From assembly GCF_000956595.1 (NCBI RefSeq), contig NZ_JYOO01000001.1, positions 186,001 through 250,000 of the forward strand: DNA of 64,000 bases. Direction: 5' to 3'. Of the stretch, positions 16,390-24,938 are shown one piece after another. Numbering within the stretch: position 1 is the first letter of the stretch; each line of letters starts with the position of its first letter. The notes below the pieces were generated by a model. The model was not told where the DNA came from. It saw only the letters and a list, made by a program, of their open reading frames with translations, and ran no database searches. The position numbers and the translations under genes are program-made. The DNA comes from Priestia aryabhattai B8W22 (GTDB lineage Bacteria; Bacillota; Bacilli; Bacillales; Bacillaceae_H).

Positions 16390-17859
16390 TTATTTCCAGA
16401 TATCTTTTAACTTCCAATATGTTAATTCCTTAATCTTTACATCTTCAACATCTGCAAATACTTCAATGCCTAATCTATCTTCAGTTGGATAAATACGACT
16501 TGTCATAGTTGCTTGTCCTTCATTTGCAAATACTTCAATAGAGGATCGATCAAGGAATATGCGTAAGGAAAGCTCTTGATTTGCCCTAAGAATGGTGTTT
16601 CTTACACCATCTTCAACTTTACCAGACTCAGAACAATCGAGTTTTAGTGTTTGTTTGTCCAAGTGATACGTTAATACAGTCTCTTCCTGGTTAATTCCAC
16701 GAATTCTTATTCCAAGCGACTGAGCGTTACAATTAGTTAAGTCAAACACAGCTTTTATTTCAAGTAAATCCTCGTTCGTTTCTACTAAATAACTATTAGA
16801 AATCACATTAGTAAGTATATTATGTTCAACCTCGCGCAATAAGTTTAATTCTTCCACAGGATTCATTAGAACTTTATCATTCTTTCCTAAGGTCACTTCA
16901 CGTGGTAATGTAAGTGCTCCACACCATCCATCTTCTTTTGTTGGCATATCTGACTCCCACATATCCATCCAACCAATAGCAATTCGACGTCCTTTTTCAT
17001 CTAATAACGTTTGAACTGCATAAAAGTCATGTCCATTATCTAACTCATTAAATGATCCGTGTATAAACTCGTTTGTTTCGTAATTATAATCTCCAATTAA
17101 ATATCCCGTCTGGAATAGATTGTTGTATAAATCCCCATCTCTCTTAATACCTTGTGGAGAGATCATGAGAACGTATTTTCCATCTAATTCAAAGAAATCT
17201 GGACATTCCCACATGAATCCGAGTTTTTCGTTTCCTTGTGCCAATACACCTATATATGACCACTTACGTAAATCTGGAGAACGGTATAAAATTACTCTGC
17301 CTACATTGTCCTTGGTCGAATTCCCTACTACCATATACCAACTATCTTTGTGTTTCCATACTTTAGGGTCACGAAAATGATGAATACTATCCGTAGGTGG
17401 TTCAGGAATTACTGGATTTTCTGCAATCTTATGAAATGTGACACCATCCGTACTAACAGCAATATTTTGATTTTGATAAAAAATATCTTTTTCCTTATCA
17501 ATATAATTGTGTCCGGTATAGATTAATGTCAATTCCCCATTATTATCTACAGCGCTTCCCGAGAAACACCCTTCACTATCACAAGCACCACCAGGAGCTA
17601 AAGCAATAGGCAAGTGTTCCCAATGAACAAGATCTTTACTTTTTACATGCCCCCAGTGCATCGGACCCCAGTTTTCATTGTAAGGGTGATGTTGATAAAA
17701 TACATGATATTCTCCTTTATACTGTACCAAACCATTTGGATCATTAATCCAGTTGGCAGGTGCCATAATATGATAACCTAATCGATAACGGTTATTTACT
17801 CCTTCTTTTGCAGTATCCAATGCATCTTGCGCTTGTTGAAGTTTGTTTATTGTGAACAT
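16390..17859 (-). CDS. GH32 sucrose-6-phosphate hydrolase / sucrase
   Basis: A 489-residue GH32 enzyme, normal length for SacA/ScrB. HIMAPANWINDPNGL contains the nucleophile Asp, HFRDPKVW the transition-state Asp and MWECPDFFEL the general acid Glu. The C-terminal half forms the beta-sandwich with DRSSIEVFANEG. It cleaves beta-fructosidic bonds. Because the transporters here are a symporter and an ABC system rather than a PTS, unphosphorylated sucrose or fructo-oligosaccharide is the more likely substrate. The gene lies 12 bases after the permease. Confidence 0.92.
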   Translation of the reverse strand: MFTINKLQQAQDALDTAKEGVNNRYRLGYHIMAPANWINDPNGLVQYKGEYHVFYQHHPYNENWGPMHWGHVKSKDLVHWEHLPIALAPGGACDSEGCFSGSAVDNNGELTLIYTGHNYIDKEKDIFYQNQNIAVSTDGVTFHKIAENPVIPEPPTDSIHHFRDPKVWKHKDSWYMVVGNSTKDNVGRVILYRSPDLRKWSYIGVLAQGNEKLGFMWECPDFFELDGKYVLMISPQGIKRDGDLYNNLFQTGYLIGDYNYETNEFIHGSFNELDNGHDFYAVQTLLDEKGRRIAIGWMDMWESDMPTKEDGWCGALTLPREVTLGKNDKVLMNPVEELNLLREVEHNILTNVISNSYLVETNEDLLEIKAVFDLTNCNAQSLGIRIRGINQEETVLTYHLDKQTLKLDCSESGKVEDGVRNTILRANQELSLRIFLDRSSIEVFANEGQATMTSRIYPTEDRLGIEVFADVEDVKIKELTYWKLKDIWK

Positions 17860-17871
17860 TCTAACATCTCC

Positions 17872-19113
17872 TTATATAACTTGTTTTATGTCCGTTATAT
17901 TTCCTTCTAACCCTTTGCTTTTATTAGAACCTAATAAAGTGAACATTGAAATAATCGTAAAACAAAGGACCATTGTTCCGAGAATAAGATAAGTATGACG
18001 GAAGCCTATCATGTCGTATAATTTACCTGCAAGAGGAGATAACAAAGATGCACCTATTTGAGAGGCAGCTTGAAATCCAACTAAATACAAAACGGAAGAT
18101 AGTCGTGTATCAAAGTTAGCTGCAAAATATTTAAAAATAGCAATCAACATAATGGGTAATTCTAATGCATGTATTAATTTCATTGAAGAAATACCGACGG
18201 GCCCTACTACAAGCCCCGAACCAATAATACGAAGTGCCATTAGAAGACCGGCTAATAGTAGTCCATTTTTGGCTCCAATTTTATTTACAATAAAAGGTGC
18301 AATAAACATCATTCCAGCCTCTAAAAATACTTGAAAAGAACTTAAATATCCAAACACCTGATTCCCTGTGGCTTCAGTGGCGAATAAAGATGTGTAGTAA
18401 ATTGGAAATTGCTGATCGTACACACTATATACACACGTTACTCCAATCACATACATCATCAAAAACCAAAACTTTTTTAAAAGAAAAAGTTGTCCAACAT
18501 CCTTTAATTTAACGGATTCAGCTTTTTCCAACTCAAAGTTTGTAACTTCTATTTTTACTGATAAAATAATTGCAACTAAGATAATTGCTGAAATAGATGC
18601 CACCCAAAAGTTGATATTTGGATTAATATTAAATAGCTGACCTGCAAAAAAAGTGGCTGACGCCCAACCTAACGAACCCCACATTCTAGACTTTCCGTAT
18701 TCGAAATTGTATTTGCGACTAACTTTTTCAACATAGGTTTCAATGGCGCCAATACCTGCAGAAATACCAATACCTAAATAAATAGCTCCCACAGCTGCTC
18801 CCAAAATCGCATTATATTTTAATAGTGGTCCATATATATAAATATAAAATGGTCCTACAAATACAAGCAGTAAACTAATAAAAGATAATATATTTTTCTT
18901 TAGACCTATCTTGTCGGAGATATAACCATATACAGGCTGTATACACAATGCGAAGATAGCGTTTACAGAGAAAATCAAACCTGTGGCTGATCCACTTAAA
19001 TTTAATTCTTGCTTTAACCAAATAGGAAATAAAGAGGCGCTAGAAGACCAAGTAAAAAAGAAAAAGAAAAAATAAGCACTTAACTTCCAATAGAGAACTT
19101 TTGAACTTTTCAT
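17872..19113 (-). CDS. LacY/CscB-family oligosaccharide:H+ symporter
   Basis: A 413-residue, 12-helix major facilitator. YWKLSAYFFFFFFTWSSSASLFPIWL and the SDKIGLKKN loop after helix 2 match the LacY/RafB/CscB family, as do GKSRMWGSLGWASATFFAG and the VYDQQFPIYYTSLF segment of helix 7. CscB members carry sucrose with protons. It is the first gene of the unit permease-sucrase-fructokinase-maa, whose promoter has a LacI operator in its spacer. Confidence 0.88.
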   Translation of the reverse strand: MKSSKVLYWKLSAYFFFFFFTWSSSASLFPIWLKQELNLSGSATGLIFSVNAIFALCIQPVYGYISDKIGLKKNILSFISLLLVFVGPFYIYIYGPLLKYNAILGAAVGAIYLGIGISAGIGAIETYVEKVSRKYNFEYGKSRMWGSLGWASATFFAGQLFNINPNINFWVASISAIILVAIILSVKIEVTNFELEKAESVKLKDVGQLFLLKKFWFLMMYVIGVTCVYSVYDQQFPIYYTSLFATEATGNQVFGYLSSFQVFLEAGMMFIAPFIVNKIGAKNGLLLAGLLMALRIIGSGLVVGPVGISSMKLIHALELPIMLIAIFKYFAANFDTRLSSVLYLVGFQAASQIGASLLSPLAGKLYDMIGFRHTYLILGTMVLCFTIISMFTLLGSNKSKGLEGNITDIKQVI

Positions 19114-19160
19114 GCTTGTTGCTCCTTTAACTAGATATAAAGAATCTTTGAAACAAAAAC

Positions 19161-19174
19161 TGAAAGCACTTTCA
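19161..19174 (-). promoter_or_regulatory. cre-like site (CcpA) of the permease operon
   Basis: TGAAAGCACTTTCA matches the cre consensus except for CA in place of the central CG. It lies just downstream of the -10 box, where CcpA binding would block transcription. Confidence 0.6.
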
Positions 19175-19179
19175 AATTC

Positions 19180-19208
19180 ATTTTATGTCAACCGGTTTCA
19201 CAAGTCAA
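19180..19208 (-). promoter_or_regulatory. Sigma-A promoter of the permease-sucrase operon
   Basis: Minus-strand TTGACT and TAAAAT are separated by exactly 17 bases. The spacer is filled by an operator half palindrome, so repressor binding would exclude RNA polymerase. Confidence 0.7.
19186..19201. promoter_or_regulatory. LacI-type operator, imperfect
   Basis: TGTCAACCGGTTTCAC, a 16-base palindrome with mismatched right end. It occupies the promoter spacer. Confidence 0.75.
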
Positions 19209-19217
19209 TGCTTTTTA

Positions 19218-19233
19218 TGTCAACCGGTTGACA
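19218..19233. promoter_or_regulatory. LacI-type operator, perfect
   Basis: TGTCAACCGGTTGACA is a perfect 16-base palindrome with the central CG typical of LacI-family operators. It is 32 bases, about three helical turns, from the imperfect operator. Confidence 0.85.
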
Positions 19234-19293
19234 TTTGTTTTTTAAATTCCCTATACACACGTATTGTTTTCACAACAATAACCTGTTTTTTTC

Positions 19294-20142
19294 TTATTTA
19301 ATACCTGTTCCCGAACCACCAATCCCTTCTAAAATATAACGCTGGGCCACTATATAGATAAGAATTAAGGGAATGGTGGATATTGTTAAAACAGCCATAA
19401 CTTGATTTGCGTAAACCGGCTCCGTACTATTGATAGCTGTAATTGCTACTTGAATGGGAAATTTTGATTTGTCTGTTAAAACCATTAAAGGCCAGATATA
19501 ATCATTCCAACTTCCGATAAAGGCTAAAGTTCCAACTGTAGCAACAGCCGGTTTAGACATTGGTAGCATAATTCTCAGGAATATTTGCCAAGTATTTGCT
19601 CCATCCAATTTGGCTGACTCAATAATTTCTGCTGGAATAGCCATAAAAAAGTTTCGGAATAGATAGATATTGAATGCCCCTGCTAAAGCAGGCAGAATTA
19701 CAGCAAGACGAGTGTCTACTAATCCCAGTTTGTGAACTATAGTAAATTGTGAGATTAAGATTGTTTCCAGTGGTACGATTAGAAGAGCCAATAAAAGACC
19801 AAACAGAACTCTTTTTCCATTAAAATTCAATTTAGCAAACGCATAACCTGCCATCCCATTGATAATGACAGCACCTGCTGCTACACATAAACCGTAAAAC
19901 AAGCTGTTTATTATATAACCAAGTAAATGAAAACGTGACAGAACTTGTTTATAGGATATAAACCAATCTGACGGATGAAAGGAAGGTAGGAAAGCCTTGA
20001 TACTGTTCATATTATTATAAACTTCTGCTTCGGGTTTCATTGAGGATGCGATCATCCAAAACAATGGGAATATAAATAATACCGCCAGCAAAACTAAACA
20101 AATGTATTCTAGGATTGTTAAAGGCCCGAATTTTCGTCTCAT
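19294..20142 (-). CDS. Sugar ABC transporter permease, MalG type
   Basis: 282 residues with six membrane helices. The EAA loop signature for ATPase docking reads ESAKLDGANTWQIFLRIMLPMSKPA in part (positions about 185-209), and the N-terminal YICLVLLAVLFIFPLFWM and GSWNDYIWPLMVL are typical of CUT1 MalG-type permeases. Its ATG overlaps the stop of the partner permease by one base (TAATG), which couples their translation. No ATPase gene is near; a shared MsmX-type ATPase elsewhere is likely. Confidence 0.92.
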   Translation of the reverse strand: MRRKFGPLTILEYICLVLLAVLFIFPLFWMIASSMKPEAEVYNNMNSIKAFLPSFHPSDWFISYKQVLSRFHLLGYIINSLFYGLCVAAGAVIINGMAGYAFAKLNFNGKRVLFGLLLALLIVPLETILISQFTIVHKLGLVDTRLAVILPALAGAFNIYLFRNFFMAIPAEIIESAKLDGANTWQIFLRIMLPMSKPAVATVGTLAFIGSWNDYIWPLMVLTDKSKFPIQVAITAINSTEPVYANQVMAVLTISTIPLILIYIVAQRYILEGIGGSGTGIK

Positions 20143-21086
20143 TAGTCATCTTCCTCCTTTACTAATTTCCGTTGCGCTAACGTAACTAGCCCAATAATTG
20201 TTCCAAATAGAAGGGCAATGGAACTAGCATATCCAACCATTCGATCCGTAAAGCCAGTTTGATAAATGTAATATACAACCGTCATCGTGGAGTTTACTGG
20301 CCCCCCTTGTGTCATAACCATTGGTTGGACTAATAGTTTAAACGCACCAATTAATGTCGTAATAAATATAAAAATAGAGGTTGGCTTTAATAATGGTAAC
20401 GTAATATAAATAAATCGTTGCCATTTATTCATTCCATCTAATTGTGCAGCTTCGTAGACGTCTCCAGGTATATTTTGCAAACCTGCTAGAAAAATTAACA
20501 TTTGAAAGCCAGCTCCCTGCCATGCTGAAACAAAAACAATTGTAAACATAGCCTGTTTAGGGCTTGTTAAGAACGGTTGAGCTGAAACGCCAAAATAAGT
20601 GAGTACATTGTTGATAATTCCTTCATTTGGATTTAACAAGTAAAGCCAAAGAACTGAGATAACAACGAGCGACATTACCACAGGACTAAAGTAAGCTACT
20701 TTAAAAAATGTGTTAGCTTTACGTTGTTTGTTTAACAGGAGGGCCAGCCCAAGAGCTGCCCCTATCTGTAAAGGAATTACCCAAACGACAAATTTCAGTG
20801 TATTCACCAGGCTTTTCAAGAAAATAGGATCCTTAAATAAATTGATAAAGTTATCTAATCCTACGAATTTGCGCGTATCGGGTGTTAAAAGATAATAATC
20901 CGTAAATGCATAGTAGACAGACATAATAGCTGGGATAATAAGAAACAGCAACAAAAGTAATAATGCTGGTCCTAAAAATGTATAAGCTACTACATTTTCT
21001 TTCCATTTAATTTTATTTTTGATCTTTTTTTCAGTTCTCGGGAATGTGTAAACGGTCTTATCTCCTTTTAATCCGGTTTTAATCAT
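20142..21086 (-). CDS. Sugar ABC transporter permease, MalF type
   Basis: 314 residues, six membrane helices, with NVVAYTFLGPALLLLLLFLI at the start and the EAA loop YEAAQLDGMNKWQRFIYITLP near residue 225. PMVMTQGGPVNSTMTVVYYIY is a hallmark of CUT1 MalF-type permeases. It pairs with the overlapping MalG-type gene and follows the binding-protein gene by 21 bases. Confidence 0.92.
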   Translation of the reverse strand: MIKTGLKGDKTVYTFPRTEKKIKNKIKWKENVVAYTFLGPALLLLLLFLIIPAIMSVYYAFTDYYLLTPDTRKFVGLDNFINLFKDPIFLKSLVNTLKFVVWVIPLQIGAALGLALLLNKQRKANTFFKVAYFSPVVMSLVVISVLWLYLLNPNEGIINNVLTYFGVSAQPFLTSPKQAMFTIVFVSAWQGAGFQMLIFLAGLQNIPGDVYEAAQLDGMNKWQRFIYITLPLLKPTSIFIFITTLIGAFKLLVQPMVMTQGGPVNSTMTVVYYIYQTGFTDRMVGYASSIALLFGTIIGLVTLAQRKLVKEEDD

Positions 21087-21107
21087 AATGCCTCCCTCTA
21101 GCTGCTT

Positions 21108-22409
21108 TTATCGATTAGCCTTATCGATAGCTGCTTGCATTTCTGTAGCACGTGTATCTAAGACTTTTTTTATGTTTTTATTTTGATCATAGAAACTGAT
21201 ATCATCAATTGTTTGTTGGAAAGCACGTGTTACTTGTGGATATGCTGGTGTTACTGGTCGTGCGTGTCCTGATTCCTTTAATTGCTTCATAAACACATTC
21301 ATTTGATTGGAAAATTCTTTTGTAAGTACTTTTTCGGACGAGTAACGAACTGGTAGTGCTGCAATTGTACGACTTAATTCTAAATTCGAATCTTTATTTG
21401 TCATCCAATCTACTAGTTTAGCAGACCATTCTTTATTTTCGGATTTCTGTGTCATTGCAAACTGCCAACTTCCTGAAGGTGAAACCAGTTTCTTTGTCTT
21501 TGGTGATACTGGATAAGGCATAACACCATAATCAACCTTTTGAAAATTTGTCTTCATATCCGTTACTGTCCATACACCACTAAACTTCATTGGGTATTTT
21601 TCTGTTTCAAAAGCTTGTTTGACCGGAGTACGGGTTGTATAACCTTCTTTTAACATCTTTTGAATAAAAGTCATAGCTTCAATACTAGGCTTTTTATTAA
21701 ACACACCTTCTGCTTTAGTACCGTCTTTCGAGAGAATTTCTCCACCTGCAGACCATACAAATGGCGTTAGTGCATACGTTAACATTTCATCTTTTGATTG
21801 TAATTGCATATCAATAGCTGGTTTATTATATTTTTCTTTTAACGTTTTACATAGGGCCATGAACTGATCCCATGTCCAAGGGTTTTCAACTGTCGGTAAC
21901 GTATTTAAATCAACGCCTGCCTCTTGTAGCATTTTTTTATTGTAGTAAATTCCCACGGACGATTCACTCGCACCAATCGCATACAATTTGTCTTTGTATG
22001 TTCCTTGTTGCTTGATACTTGGTAGTAAATCATCTTGATCTTTCACGTAATCATCTAGTGGAGCAATGATGCCAGATTTTGCATAAGCAGCTGTATTTGG
22101 ACCATCCAACGTAATAACATCGGGTAATGTATCAGTTGTCAACGCTGCGTTTACTTTATCCTCATACCCGCCGCCGTTCCCACTTCGTGGAATAAATTCG
22201 ATTTTAGCTTTAACATTTTTAGATGCATACTTCTTGTTAAAAGCATCTACTCGTTTTTTATACACCTTACCTTCTTCACTATCGTCTGATACGTGTACCC
22301 ACATTGTAATCATTTGTTTACCGTCACTACTTACGCTTTTACCCTTACTACAACCTGCTACAGCAAAAATTAGTAATAAAGATATACCTAATAAAAACCA
22401 TTTCTTCAT
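21108..22409 (-). CDS. Sugar-binding lipoprotein of the ABC importer
   Basis: A 433-residue extracellular solute-binding protein, family 1. The signal peptide ends in a lipobox VAGC with the lipidated Cys at residue 20. DVITLDGPNTAAYAKSGIIAPL and GIYYNKKMLQEAGVD are typical CUT1 binding-protein motifs. It would capture sucrose or a related oligosaccharide at the membrane. It is the first gene of the ABC operon, read divergently from the LacI gene, with its own operator pair and cre. Confidence 0.92.
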   Translation of the reverse strand: MKKWFLLGISLLLIFAVAGCSKGKSVSSDGKQMITMWVHVSDDSEEGKVYKKRVDAFNKKYASKNVKAKIEFIPRSGNGGGYEDKVNAALTTDTLPDVITLDGPNTAAYAKSGIIAPLDDYVKDQDDLLPSIKQQGTYKDKLYAIGASESSVGIYYNKKMLQEAGVDLNTLPTVENPWTWDQFMALCKTLKEKYNKPAIDMQLQSKDEMLTYALTPFVWSAGGEILSKDGTKAEGVFNKKPSIEAMTFIQKMLKEGYTTRTPVKQAFETEKYPMKFSGVWTVTDMKTNFQKVDYGVMPYPVSPKTKKLVSPSGSWQFAMTQKSENKEWSAKLVDWMTNKDSNLELSRTIAALPVRYSSEKVLTKEFSNQMNVFMKQLKESGHARPVTPAYPQVTRAFQQTIDDISFYDQNKNIKKVLDTRATEMQAAIDKANR

Positions 22410-22452
22410 ACGTTCCAGTCCCCCTTATTTCTCCTTATTCACAACAAATATA

Positions 22453-22466
22453 TAAAAGCGCTTTCA
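22453..22466 (-). promoter_or_regulatory. cre site (CcpA) of the ABC operon
   Basis: TAAAAGCGCTTTCA has the central GCGC and flanks of a cre site, with a single deviation from TGWAARCGYTWWCW. It is just downstream of the -10 box. Confidence 0.65.
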
Positions 22467-22472
22467 AGAAGT

Positions 22473-22501
22473 ATTCTATGTCAACCGTTTACACATGTCA
22501 A
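22473..22501 (-). promoter_or_regulatory. Sigma-A promoter of the ABC operon
   Basis: Minus-strand TTGACA and TAGAAT with a 17-base spacer. The -35 box is part of the perfect-arm operator and the spacer is the second operator. Confidence 0.75.
22479..22494. promoter_or_regulatory. LacI-type operator, imperfect
   Basis: TGTCAACCGTTTACAC fills the promoter spacer, as in the permease operon. Confidence 0.7.
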
Positions 22502-22511
22502 CGGGTTGACA
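22496..22511. promoter_or_regulatory. LacI-type operator, near perfect
   Basis: TGTCAACGGGTTGACA, a 16-base palindrome with one central mismatch. It overlaps the -35 box, and lies 17 bases from the imperfect operator. Confidence 0.82.
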
Positions 22512-22964
22512 TGTTTTTTTTGAAATATCAAACTTTTCTTTCCTATCCTTAAAACGAAGGTATAATATATTAGAATATATGTATTATCAATATTTCACTC
22601 ATAATAAAAGTTAAAGTTTGTTCGATATTAGGTAATAGTAATTACTCCCTACTTCTTGCACATGTTAGAGATATTTTCTACAATAAGTCCGTACCCAGTA
22701 AATTTTAATTAATTAAAACATTCCTCACAATAAAGTATTTCAAAATACAGAAATTTTATTAATCAAGAAATTATAAAGCTGTCAAAGGAGGAATCAATTT
22801 TAATTGTTATAGAGTATTTATCTAATGTTTAATAAGCTATTTCCCTAACCTAAATAAAAAAATTATTATGCAACTAAAAAATATAAAGGCTTACTTAAAT
22901 AGTAAAGAAAAAAATCCTAATATAATATTTAAAAGTGGTATTTAGTAGGATAGGAGGAAATAGA

Positions 22965-23939
22965 ATGAAACCTAATATTCATGACGTAGCAAAAGTTGCA
23001 GGAGTTTCATCAACAACCGTTTCACGTGTCTTAAATAATCGAGGTTACATAAGTGAAAAAACAAAGGATAAAGTTTATAAAGCGATGGAGGAAATTAATT
23101 ATTTTCCAAACGATTTAGCACGTTCCTTATTTCATAAAAAAACAAATTTAATAGGGTTAATTATACCCAATTCAAGTAATCCGTTTTTCGGTGAGCTAGC
23201 CTTTCATATTGAAAGCATTTGTACTTCACTAGGTTATAAATTGTTGCTTTGTAATAGTTTAAACCGTATGGATAAAGAGGAAAAATACTTAGAAATGCTT
23301 ATACGAAACCAGGTAGATGGGGTCATTGTTGTAACATACAACCGAGGAGTCCTAGATTATCACAAACAAAATTTACCTATCGTAGCAATTGATCATTATT
23401 TGTCTGAAAAGATTCCTGTTGTAGGGTCCGATAATTATGACGGAGGAAAAAAAGCCACAGAATTGTTAATAAAGAAACAGTGTGAAAATATTATTCATAT
23501 TAATGGGCCACTTGATCTGGAAACACCAGCAAACTTAAGGAGAAAAGCGTATGAGGATATCATGAAGGAATACGGAAAATTACCAATTACATACGAAGTC
23601 TCCCCTCAAAAGAGCCGTGAGGAGGTAATTGCTAAGCTTTTTGATGAACATCCAGAAGTAGACGGTATTTTTGCAAGTGATGATCTAATTGCGGCTGCTG
23701 TCATCACAGAAGCTAGAAAAAGAGGAAAAGATATACCCACTCAATTAAAAGTGATTGGTTACGATGGAACGGAAACAGTAAAGGCTATACTACCAGAATT
23801 AACGACTATACAACAACCTATTGATTCTATTGCAAAGGTAGCAATAGACATTTTATCTAAAGAGATCGAGGGAGAGTTCAATAATATAGAACTTGAAACA
23901 TATCTGCCTGTTAAGCTTTTAGAAGGTAGAACTACTTAA
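22965..23939 (+). CDS. LacI/GalR-family repressor of the sucrose regulon
   Basis: A 324-residue LacI-family regulator. NIHDVAKVAGVSSTTVSRVLN is the HTH plus start of the hinge helix, ARSLFHKKTNLIGLIIPNSSNPFF leads into the sugar-binding domain, and FASDDLIAAAVITEARKRG is typical of the family. GGAGG nine bases before ATG 22965 fixes the start; the open frame to 22935 is not used. It faces the ABC operon, and four 16-base operators in the two divergent promoter regions are its likely targets. Confidence 0.92.
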   Translation: MKPNIHDVAKVAGVSSTTVSRVLNNRGYISEKTKDKVYKAMEEINYFPNDLARSLFHKKTNLIGLIIPNSSNPFFGELAFHIESICTSLGYKLLLCNSLNRMDKEEKYLEMLIRNQVDGVIVVTYNRGVLDYHKQNLPIVAIDHYLSEKIPVVGSDNYDGGKKATELLIKKQCENIIHINGPLDLETPANLRRKAYEDIMKEYGKLPITYEVSPQKSREEVIAKLFDEHPEVDGIFASDDLIAAAVITEARKRGKDIPTQLKVIGYDGTETVKAILPELTTIQQPIDSIAKVAIDILSKEIEGEFNNIELETYLPVKLLEGRTT

Positions 23940-24107
23940 ATAAATTCCTAACGTTTACAAAGGGAAAATTTTTTCTTAAAAGATTTAGAAGTAGTTTATT
24001 CTTAATTTAAAATGATTAAAATAACTACTTTTCTTCAAAGATTTTAAGGTTGGTTATCTCAGAAAAGTTGAGAAATCAAGGATGCACAAAAAGTTTCATA
24101 CACCAGC

Positions 24108-24148
24108 AAAAGAATCCTTAGAGGCCTTACTCCTCCAAAGATTCTTTT
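24108..24148 (+). terminator. Hairpin terminator downstream of the lacI-type gene
   Basis: AAAAGAATC and GATTCTTTT close a hairpin with an inner GAG/CTC. It is followed after about 25 bases by the dispersed element. Confidence 0.65.
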
Positions 24149-24175
24149 ACTTGATTGGTTCCTTTAATACGCTTT

Positions 24176-24204
24176 ATGGTAACTAAGAATGTATCTTATA
24201 TACA
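24176..24204 (+). repeat. Dispersed ATGGTAACTA element, copy 9
   Basis: ATGGTAACTAA followed by TGTATCTTATATACA, whose arms TGTAT and ATACA are perfect. GGTTCCTTTAAT stands before it, as in copy 4, and a second hairpin follows, as in copies 1 and 2. Confidence 0.65.
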
Positions 24205-24217
24205 GCCCAAAATAGAA

Positions 24218-24245
24218 AACCCTTCTGCTCCTGTACAGTAGGGTT
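24218..24245 (+). terminator. Second hairpin after repeat copy 9
   Basis: AACCCT-CTG pairs with CAG-AGGGTT. The T tract is short (TTCCCC), so it is a weak terminator. Confidence 0.45.
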
Positions 24246-24576
24246 CCCCTTGTTTAGAATAGGAAATTTGGTGCGAGGCCTCACGGCGTCTTATGTAGTT
24301 TACACATCATATTTGTTATTATTCGTACTAGACGAGGTAAATATAATGAAATAATAGACAGAATATTCAATTAACCACTTCATTTTGTAATCGTTTTCAA
24401 TTATAATAAAATTAGGTTGGATAGCAAGCGTGCTGTCATCGTACGTGGCGTAGGCGGGGCCAGTACAGGATGTCACTATTTTGTCCTATAAAATACGTTG
24501 TTAATTTGTGTGTATAAGAGATTGCTAGTTAGGCAATAATGAAAAATAAGAGCACGAAACAAAGGAGGTTAAGATA
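24246..24576. other. Leader region of the small gene with a locally GC-richer block
   Basis: It holds a consensus cre site (24386-24399) and a conspicuous GC-richer stretch around 24425-24480 (with GTGGCGTAGGCGGGGCC). The stretch does not match a riboswitch I recognise. No reading frame before the tiny gene at 24577. Confidence 0.45.
24386..24399 (+). promoter_or_regulatory. Consensus cre (CcpA) site
   Basis: TGTAATCGTTTTCA fits every position of TGWAANCGNTNWCA. It lies about 180 bases upstream of the tiny gene at 24577, far for direct repression of that start unless the leader is long. Confidence 0.5.
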
Positions 24577-24717
24577 TTGGGCGAACATAAACAGGTTTTC
24601 TCTACATTTATTAAGGAAGATGGATTTGACTTACATTCATATCTTACTTATCTATTTATCAATGAATGTAAAGAAAGTACAGTAAATCAGTTAGAAGAAG
24701 AACATGTAAATCAATAA
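24577..24717 (+). CDS. Small protein with a SYLTYLF core (paralogue of the gene at 2623)
   Basis: A 46-residue protein starting MGEHKQVFSTFIKEDGFDL, with SYLTYLFINE and an acidic C-terminus EEEHVNQ. AAAGGAGG six bases before a TTG is an excellent start signal. FDLHSYLTYLF matches FELDSYLTYLF of the gene at 2623, though the flanks differ. It is soluble, with no known domain. A cre site lies upstream. Confidence 0.68.
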   Translation: MGEHKQVFSTFIKEDGFDLHSYLTYLFINECKESTVNQLEEEHVNQ

Positions 24718-24938
24718 ATTTTAAAAGCTGAAAGGATTACCAATAATGAATGAAAAAAAACGTAGGTGACTTGATCTTTCTGAATGTAAGGAAAAAGTTA
24801 CCTATTCATGTTTCTTCTAAACATCTACTTTGGTCAAAAAACTAATACCTCCCTTCTCACCATCTACTATCTTATCTTTCATTCCTCTTTAGCAGAATTA
24901 TTAAAAAGATAACAACCAAACATAAAGTTTATAAAAAC

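Larger units (their letters stand above)
22410..22964. other. Divergent control region of the ABC operon and lacI-type gene
   Basis: The left 110 bases carry promoter, twin operators and cre for the ABC operon. The remaining roughly 430 bases are very AT-rich with no reading frame or further operator that I can see; the regulator's promoter must lie there. Confidence 0.6.

Noticed and set aside
601-24204. An integron-like cassette array from the regular GTTAACTA sites
   Set aside because: The core GTTAACT does not fit the attC GTTRRRY end, genes lie in both directions, and no integrase is present.
24420-24500. Riboswitch in the GC-richer leader of the small gene at 24577
   Set aside because: No conserved motif of a known class could be matched by eye, so I leave it as an unexplained leader.
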